A DNA stretch of 64,000 bases from Monocercomonoides exilis (Eukaryota; Preaxostyla; Oxymonadida; Polymastigidae), in contig LSRY02000015.1 in NCBI GenBank assembly GCA_001643675.2, positions 1,194,001 through 1,258,000 of the forward strand. The letters run 5' to 3'. This document shows, piece after piece, positions 57,920-64,000 of this stretch. Position 1 is the first letter of the stretch; each line of letters starts with the position of its first letter. Below the pieces are notes generated by a model that was not told where the DNA came from, did not search any database, and saw only the letters and a program-made list of their open reading frames with translations. Position numbers and translations under genes: made by a program.

Positions 57920-58664
57920 CACCAAAAATTATTCAAGATCGAAAAACTTTAATTCAAAATCGAAATTTATTATTCGAAATCGGAATACTTTAATTCGAAA
58001 TCGAAAAAGTTTTATTCGAAATCGAAAAAGTTTAATTTGAAATCGAAAATATTTAATTCAACATCGAAAATGTTTAATTCAAAATCGAAAAAGAAGATAA
58101 TTTGTTCAGAATTTGAATTCAAGTCAAAACCAAGGAAATTTTATTGAAACAAATGTTGACAATTGCAAATGTTTATTTATTGGAAATGTTTTTCTTTCGT
58201 TTTTAACAACTGTTTTTTATAATTAAGACTGATTTCAATCGATAATTATCACATTTTGAAAATTGAAAATGTTTTATTTAATAGTTTTCTTATGCAATTA
58301 AAGAAATTCAAATCATTTCGTTTTCAATAAATGAGATAAATTTCAGTCTTTTTGTGGACGAAACAAGATCATGAACTAACCTATTGCTTTTATTTTTTGC
58401 AAAAATTGCTTATTGTCTCCTGAACACATGTGAAGAATTTAATTATTATTCTGTTTTATCCTATTTCCACTATTTCACACAATCAAACACCAAAAAAAAC
58501 AACAAAAAATATTTTTCTAATTGAAATTGACAAATTTCTCAGATCAATAGCTGAAAGAAAAGAAACTGTCATGAGCATGAATTTTCAAATTTTTTTCAAA
58601 TTTTTTGATGATAATAAATTTCGATGTTGAATTAAACTTTTTCGATTTTGAATAATTTTTGGTG
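57920..58664. mobile_element. 745-bp MITE-like element with 54-bp TIRs and TA flanks
   Basis: The first 54 bp (starting CACCAAAAATTATTCAA at 57920) and the reverse complement of the last 54 bp (ending at 58664) match with only three differences. Both ends are flanked by TA (57918-57919 and 58665-58666), as expected for Tc1/mariner/pogo target duplication. The left side carries eight tandem copies of a 21-bp unit listed separately; the right end carries two in reverse orientation. No transposase frame lies inside. This is a non-autonomous element in structure. Confidence 0.82.
57931..58097 (+). repeat. Subterminal 21-bp tandem repeats of the MITE
   Basis: Eight consecutive units of consensus ATTCRAAATCGAAAAAGTTTA, one of them 20 bp. 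The first two units are part of the left terminal inverted repeat. Two inverted units sit at the right end (58611-58650). Repeated subterminal motifs are commonly transposase-binding sites; that role here is inference. Confidence 0.85.
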
Positions 58665-58666
58665 TA

Positions 58667-59087
58667 CAACTGCAATTTGAATATATATATATATATATAT
58701 TCATTTTTTTATCAACAAATAAATTTTATGCCTTAAAAAAAAACACCCTATGTTAACTGATAAAACTCATATTCTTTCATGAGTTTAGATTTCTGAAAAA
58801 CAAAACATTAAAGACTCTTTTGCTTCGAAATATTTCTGATATTTCGAGAATAAGCAAATGAATCTTTGTAAAAATTTCTGGCGTTAATCATTGTTTTTTA
58901 AATAACAATTCTCACATAAAAAGTTTCAATACTCAAATATAAAACTTGTGATCAAAAAATAAGCAAAGATTAAAAACATCCAAGTACTTTAAAAATACTC
59001 GAAAAAGTTCAATTAAACATCTCAAGAATTCGAAAAAGAAACTAATAACATGTTGTGTGAATGCTGGAAATGAAATTAATGAAGTGC
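58667..59087. other. AT-rich intergenic region with (AT)n
   Basis: About 420 bp between the MITE and the 3' end of the SF-assemblin-like gene. An (AT)n run of about 20 bp lies at 58681-58700. No exon was seen. Confidence 0.5.
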
Positions 59088-60079
59088 TTATGCTGGTAGT
59101 TCATCTTGTATCTTTGCAAACGCATCTTCAAGAGCTTTAAAAAGAGCATCTTCGGCTTTCTCTCTCTCCTCTTTTTCTTTCTGGAATTAAAAATTTAGTA
59201 AATAAATAAATTCATAAAATATGGAATATAAACCAATGAAATAGAAACAACCTGGAGCTGATCTTGATAATATTGAGATACTTCTTCAAATTTTGATAAA
59301 ATTCGCTTTCTCGAATCTTCACGATCCTTCATGTTTTGAGCAAGGCTGTGCTGAAGCTCTGTCATATCCTTTGCAAACGCTGAAATAACAGCTACTCCTG
59401 CTTCGCTTCTTTGTTTCCTTTCTTCTTCAATTTTCCCAAATAAAGTTTGAAGTTCTTGTCGCACAATTGAAGAACGTTTTTGGGCATCATCTGTCATTTT
59501 AGCTTGTATACTCGCAAGATCATTACGAATAGCCGAAAGTTGTTGCTCAAATGACATGAGCATACTTTTTTCTGCTTGTTGGCGTCTGGAATATTCTTCC
59601 TCAACTCTGTTTTCAATTCTGTTTTCTGTTGTTTTGAGAATTTGAAGTTGTTTCTTATTCGCTGATTTTTGAGCCGCTTTAGTTTTCGTACGAAAATGAA
59701 AGAAAAAAATTTATTTAAAATGACTCTATAACCGATTTAAAAAACCTTCTTCTTTTAAAAATTGATCATCAATTATTCTTAATTGCTCAGAAAGCTCCTC
59801 AAAAAAGTCTTCATGACTTTTTTTTAAATTTTCTGAATTCTCTTCCAATAAGCTTATTTCCTGATCCAATAACGCTTTTTTATTGCTTAATTCAGGTTGT
59901 TTAACTTTTGTTCCCTCGAGCCTCGAAGTCATTGTCGAAATCCTTTGTTTTGTAAAAGTTGAAGATTTTTGAAAGTTTGGACTCGAAGCGTCTTGCATCA
60001 ATCTCCTTCTCGCGGACATAACTGTCAAATAATATTTGAATTCAACAATTTGATCATAACCATACGTTGATTCATTCAT
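59088..60079 (-). CDS. SF-assemblin/beta-giardin-like striated-fibre protein
   Basis: Exons 60079-59746, 59676-59252 and 59180-59088 join in phase (introns 69 and 71 nt), giving 283 residues, close to the 270-300 typical of SF-assemblins. A non-helical basic head (SARRRLMQDASSPNFQKS) is followed by a continuous coiled coil. Recurrent segments such as RIENRVEEEYSRRQQAEKSM, LQTLFGKIEEERKQRSEAG and SLAQNMKDREDSRKRI are typical of this family. Striated-fibre proteins build rootlets attached to basal bodies; in Preaxostyla they would fit the root/preaxostyle apparatus. The ATG at 60079 lies only 3 bp from the start of the divergent START gene. A second Met at 60019 (MSARRRLMQ) gives a 263-residue protein and is a credible alternative start. 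Confidence 0.74.
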
Positions 60080-60082
60080 TGA

Positions 60083-60927
60083 ATGTCCACAGAAAAAGTT
60101 CCTTCAGAAGCAGACAGAGCAGAAGCAGATCGCGTATGGGAGCATTTACATCAAATATACAAAAATCAAAATTCAGCTGAATGGACATCAGTTAAAAAAA
60201 GTAAAGAATTCAATTTATATTCTCGAGTATCAAAAAGTGATAAAATTCCGAGCGAATTTCGATTAGATGGAATATTAAACTATCCTATCGCATATGTATT
60301 GACAGTGCTCGATCAATGGAGAGAAAGGGCGCATTGGGATAAAACTACAGCTGAATATACAGAGGTTTTTTCTTATTCATTTTTCTGAAAATGTTAGTTG
60401 TGTTTGAAGTTTTGGAGCGATGGGCATGGACTTTCCATGTCTTATAATCAAGTTAAGCCGCAAGGTGCTGGACTTATATCGCCTCGAGACTTTATTACTC
60501 TTCAGCTCCACAAGTTTGAGAAATTTTCAATCCTATCTTTTTAAATTCATATAATGGCAAATATATTAGGACTACAGACGATGGTTGCCACATATATGCT
60601 GGATCTAGTTGTGAGTGCCATTCTATTCCAGAAAAGAAAGGTATAATTCGCGGATGGTGTTATCCAAGTGGATGGATTGTTTTCACTGAACGAGACACCG
60701 AAAAAGATATTGAGATTACAAAGATGATTTATACTGTATGTACTGATTTAAAAGGAAGTCTTCCGCAATGGGTGATAAATAAAGCATATTCCAGTACTCT
60801 GGGAGCTTGGTTTGATCAATTTAAGGGTGAAGTGGAAAGAATCAAATCACAAGATACTTCTTCCTCCTCAACTCCAGAAGAAGATGCTTCTGATGCTTCT
60901 TTATCTTCGTCCACTTCACCTTCTTAG
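60083..60927 (+). CDS. START-domain lipid-binding protein
   Basis: Exons 60083-60364, 60410-60513 and 60570-60927 join in phase (introns 45 and 56 nt), giving 247 residues, the size of single-domain START proteins such as PCTP. The domain occupies nearly all of it. Visible landmarks are VWEHLHQIYKNQNSAEW at the N-terminus, FRLDGILNYPIAYVLTVL, HWDKTTAEYTE before intron 1, then the typical ISPRDFITLQ, WCYPSGWIVF and the helix-start motif LKGSLPQWVINKAYSSTLG. START domains carry a lipid in a hydrophobic cavity and move it between membranes. The ligand cannot be told from sequence by eye. The tail is Ser/Asp-rich (SSSSTPEEDASDAS). An acceptor 12 nt upstream in intron 1 (60397) would also keep the frame. 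Confidence 0.88.
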
Positions 60928-62388
60928 TCTCGGGTGTATGAATGAGTCGGAAAAGCAGCTCAAAGAGGACCGAAATATTACCAATAACGATGATAATAAT
61001 CTTAAATGAATCGAGGAAATGAGCAAGACTTTGATTGCTCTTTTTTTAAAAAAAAATTGATATTATCATTTCTTTTATAAGAATTTTTCGTGCGTCGTTG
61101 GAGTTTTCGTTATTTATATTGAATGATTGATTTGGTCTTGTGAACGTTGTTTTTTTTAGAATATCATTTGTTCAACTTTAAAGAGAAAAGGTAAATAATC
61201 TGTCTTATTATGGATGGATGAAAAAATTCTATCTGAGCATGGTATAATAATTTTGTTCCTTTGAGAAAAAAGATGTATTCCATTTATTTTCAATATTATT
61301 TAAATTATTTACATGAAGAGAAAGGGAAAAATCATGAAAAAAACAAAAAGAACCCGAAAACATTCTTTCATACGTTTAAATGGGGCAAAATTTTAGCATT
61401 TATGAGGAAATCCTTGCTTTGTTCCAAACTTATTATAAAATAATCTCATAATAATTCTTAAATTGTAATGCCCAAAAAACATTGAAAAATTAAAGAGTTG
61501 AGAAAATAATTAGAAAACATTGTTCAGAACAAAATTCGAAAAGAAAAAAATATCATCCCAAATAAAAATAGATAAGAATTGCCACAACACAAAGAAATGT
61601 TCAAAAATTCGTTTAAATGCAAAGGGTTGGAGATAATCATCCTCCTTAAGAGAACATATAAGATGCAAAAAGAATGAATGAAAATTTGAAATTAAACACA
61701 CAATAAAAGCTTTATAAAACATATAAATAAGAATTTTAAAAAAGTGAGAAAGAAATTAAGAAATGACATTAAGAAAATGTCAAACAAAAGTGTATATCAA
61801 AACTTAAAGAGTAAATAACGTTTAAACAATCCGGAAAATAACATAAAACGCGAATGTGCACAAACACCAAAACATAACGAGATTCATCAATTTCAAATAA
61901 TCATGTAAGATCTGCAAATAAACAATAAAAATCAAAAAACCCGTAAAAATGATCCATTTGAAATCAAGAAAGATTTTTTAAATGCAAAGCGATAATTGTA
62001 AAAAATTATAACTTCACATTGATTTATTCGATCAACTCAAGATGCATTAAAAGAAATATTTAACAGAGAATTAATAACTCTTATAAATTTGACGCAAAAT
62101 TCACAAATTTTTAAAACAAATACCATAAACTTAACATATATTTTGTAATTAACTTTAAAATTGAAACAATTAAAATTTGTAAAAAAACATGAACAGGAAA
62201 ATCAAAAATTACTTAAAATAACGTAAAAATTATAATGAAAATAAAAATTTCAACACAAAAAATAAAGAATGTTCGTTTTTATAAATACAACAGACAACTG
62301 TGCGAGATTCGAAAAAAAAAGCACCACCGCAAATATTACAATAGAATAATACAACGAATAATAATATTTGATGATGAAAACAATTTCA
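60928..62388. other. AT-rich intergenic region
   Basis: About 1.46 kb between two convergent genes. Strongly A/T-biased with short frames only; nothing recognisable was seen on either strand. Confidence 0.55.
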
Positions 62389-63184
62389 TCAGAATGAAAT
62401 ATCAACGAATCCACATAAACTCAAATGCACCGGTCTTGTTGTTGAAGCTTTCACTCCTTCAAAAGGATTGCATAGCCTTGAAAAGATGCACTCATAAATT
62501 TTCTCATCTATAAAGCAATCGTAATTTATTGCACGCAAGAACTCGCTTTCCGAAGCATTTATCACATTCAATTGAATATTAAAGTACTTGCTCCAAAAAT
62601 TGTTCCAACAAGCATTGTCCCAATCTCTGATGTACTTAATAGCAATGATTACAGAGCACAAAATTACTGTTCCAACGTTATCTCGTGAAAATACTCCACT
62701 TCTAAATGCCAATCTTTCACGAAAATCCCAGTGTACAAATTTCTTCAACAGAACAAACGAACAAATCAGTTCACAAACAGTAAATTTGCTGATGTTTCGA
62801 ATAAATTTATACAGTTCAATGATTTCTTTTTGAGAATTTTTACCCGTTTCTGATAAAAACACTTTCCCACATTTCAATTTGTTCTCAGATTTTTGTGTAT
62901 ATTCAGAAATGCTTAATGATAAAAGTTCCATTACATATTCTGACATATGCTCGATCAGTTCGCTATCAACAATTTGTTTCGAGCGAAAATTTACAAATTT
63001 AGCTCTACAATCCTTGGAAGAATCCATATTTCCTATTTCTGACATGTTTTGTATCTTTATTCTGCAAAGTTAAAAAAAAAATAATATGCCATTTATGCAA
63101 AATATAAAAAGCAAACTTTGCGTTTGATTGTTTTAAACAAGGCGTTGAGCTTTCAACTCTCACTATTCTTCTTGGTAGCATCAT
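62389..63184 (-). CDS. Divergent cyclin-like protein (cyclin Y/PHO80-type box)
   Basis: Two exons, 63184-63117 and 63061-62389, join in phase 2 across a 55-nt intron (donor GTTTGC, acceptor ACTTTGCAG), giving 246 residues. Residues about 110-215 follow the cyclin-box pattern: ELICSFVLLKKFV for the early helix, NVGTVILCSVIIAIKYIRDW for the central A/SK helix, then NVINASESEFLRAINYDCFI, equivalent to the NELExxFLxxLxYxxxV helix. The usual L-L/A-S-K-x-x-D-D core is changed (IAIKYIRDWD), so CDK binding is uncertain. The order of motifs is closest to cyclin Y and PHO80-like proteins. An alternative start is the ATG at 63045. Divergent from the SET-domain gene, 568 bp apart. Confidence 0.68.
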
Positions 63185-63752
63185 ATGTCAAGCACAAATT
63201 TTTCGAAAAATTATTCTACAGATGAGATTATAAATACCCATATTTTATTATTTTTCTTTTTTATCAATAGAAATAATACTAAATTGGGAATCCGGTTATT
63301 TCCGAATGTTTGAATGATTTCAAAAAATTAAAAAAATTCTGGAGCAAAATTGAAATTAGAATGATTACGTCGAAAAAAAGGAATTCATTAATGACAAAAA
63401 ATCCATCAATTGAATAATTTCAGTTCAATTGTTTGTATGTTTTCAAACTGAAATAAAAAAAAAGTCATTGCAGAAATGAAATTCTAGCATTGCTTGGTTG
63501 AAAGCAATAACATTTTCTAAATGATTTTGTTTTCAAATTATACATTATCGTGATTGCCAATTGGTCAGCTTGAATGACTTTTTTTTAACCACTTCTTTCA
63601 TAAAAGAAAAAATATATATATCAATCAATTTTTTTAAAAGAAATAATATTTTCCATATGAGCAAATTTCATTTTCGTGAAATCCAAAAAAAAAAAAAAAA
63701 TAGACAACAAAGATAAAACTATTGAAAAAAGTTAACCTTTATTAATTTATTA
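63185..63752. promoter_or_regulatory. Divergent intergenic region between cyclin-like and SET-domain genes
   Basis: An AT-rich 568-bp gap between two genes transcribed away from each other. It should contain both promoters. No specific element was recognised. Confidence 0.35.
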
Positions 63753-64000
63753 ATGAATAATATTGCACAAATAGATTTTTTAAATCTCGGTCGTTCAACC
63801 GTTGCATCTCGAGATATCAAAGCTGGAGAAATAGTGCTTAAAGAACGACCTCTTGTGAGATCTTTTCCACTGGAAAAATGGCTTGAAGAGTTGAGCAATC
63901 ATTACGATATTGATCCTGTAATGTCGTGCTTCTTAGTTGGATTCGCCTTTGCTCCAGAATCTTATCAGCGCTGGATTAATAAGGAAATGTTTATTCCGCC
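63753..64000 (+). CDS. SET-domain protein, N-terminal fragment cut by window end
   Basis: Open from the ATG at 63753 to the end of the window (82 codons). The start of a SET domain is visible: LGRSTVASRDIKAGEIVLKE followed by RPLV, the first beta-strand pair used by SMYD-like and other SET lysine methyltransferases to hold S-adenosylmethionine. The rest (WLEELSNHYDIDPVMSCF) looks like a helical insertion. The catalytic NHxxxPN and GEEL motifs would lie beyond the window, so activity and substrate cannot be judged. Confidence 0.68.
   Translation, partial: MNNIAQIDFLNLGRSTVASRDIKAGEIVLKERPLVRSFPLEKWLEELSNHYDIDPVMSCFLVGFAFAPESYQRWINKEMFIP

Noticed and set aside
58430-58630. 66-codon ORF inside the MITE
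   Set aside because: It shows no transposase motifs and ends within the right terminal repeat; the element looks non-coding.
1-64000. CRISPR arrays, rRNA genes, tRNA genes, operons
   Set aside because: None was seen; the only regular tandem units are microsatellites and the 21-bp MITE repeats, and gene structure is eukaryotic with introns.

Overview
The window looks like nuclear DNA of a protist and is most consistent with an oxymonad or other Preaxostyla flagellate (Monocercomonoides/Blattamonas-like). The evidence is an AT-rich background, short GT-AG introns with a GTTTGN/GTATGN donor, very long proteins full of serine runs, a giant beta-helix surface protein with a degenerate kinase tail, and cytoskeletal genes (SF-assemblin-like, ALMS-motif-like). 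The organism assignment is inference. Host genes use the standard code: ORFs of more than 2,000 codons lack internal TAA or TAG.

Layout: (1) 1-919, minus: three exons of a tetraspan-like membrane protein running off the left edge. (2) 1091-7732, plus: single-exon 2,213-residue Ser-tract coiled-coil protein. (3) 8.56-10.05 kb: decayed pogo/DDE_1 transposase. (4) 10469-14053, plus: three-exon coiled-coil/Ser-rich protein. (5) 15.4-32.3 kb: five genes all on the minus strand: a Ser-rich protein with a compact C-terminal domain, a PHO80-like cyclin, a mannose-6-phosphate-receptor/ATG27-like sorting receptor, a guanylate kinase with a long N-terminal extension, and a 1,973-residue protein with an ALMS-like C-terminus. 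(6) 33.8-41.45 kb, plus: the beta-helix/pseudokinase surface protein. (7) 42.9-46.9 kb, minus: a transposon-like gene joining a ubiquitin-specific-protease domain to a putative DDE/D core, with a GC-rich hairpin just 3' of it. (8) 48.9-52.1 kb, minus: GC-rich coiled-coil pseudogene. (9) 52.1-58.7 kb: gene-poor DNA with a second transposase relic and a 745-bp MITE. (10) 59.1-64 kb: SF-assemblin-like gene, START-domain gene, a second cyclin-like gene, and the start of a SET-domain gene.

Most genes were assembled by hand from exon phase and splice motifs, so exon edges are predictions. The genes do not form one pathway. Two themes recur: flagellar/basal-body cytoskeleton and cell-cycle control (SF-assemblin, ALMS-like protein, long coiled coils, two cyclins), and the endomembrane/surface system (MRH receptor, START protein, tetraspan, beta-helix receptor). 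The most unusual item is the USP plus transposase element at 43.2-46.9 kb.
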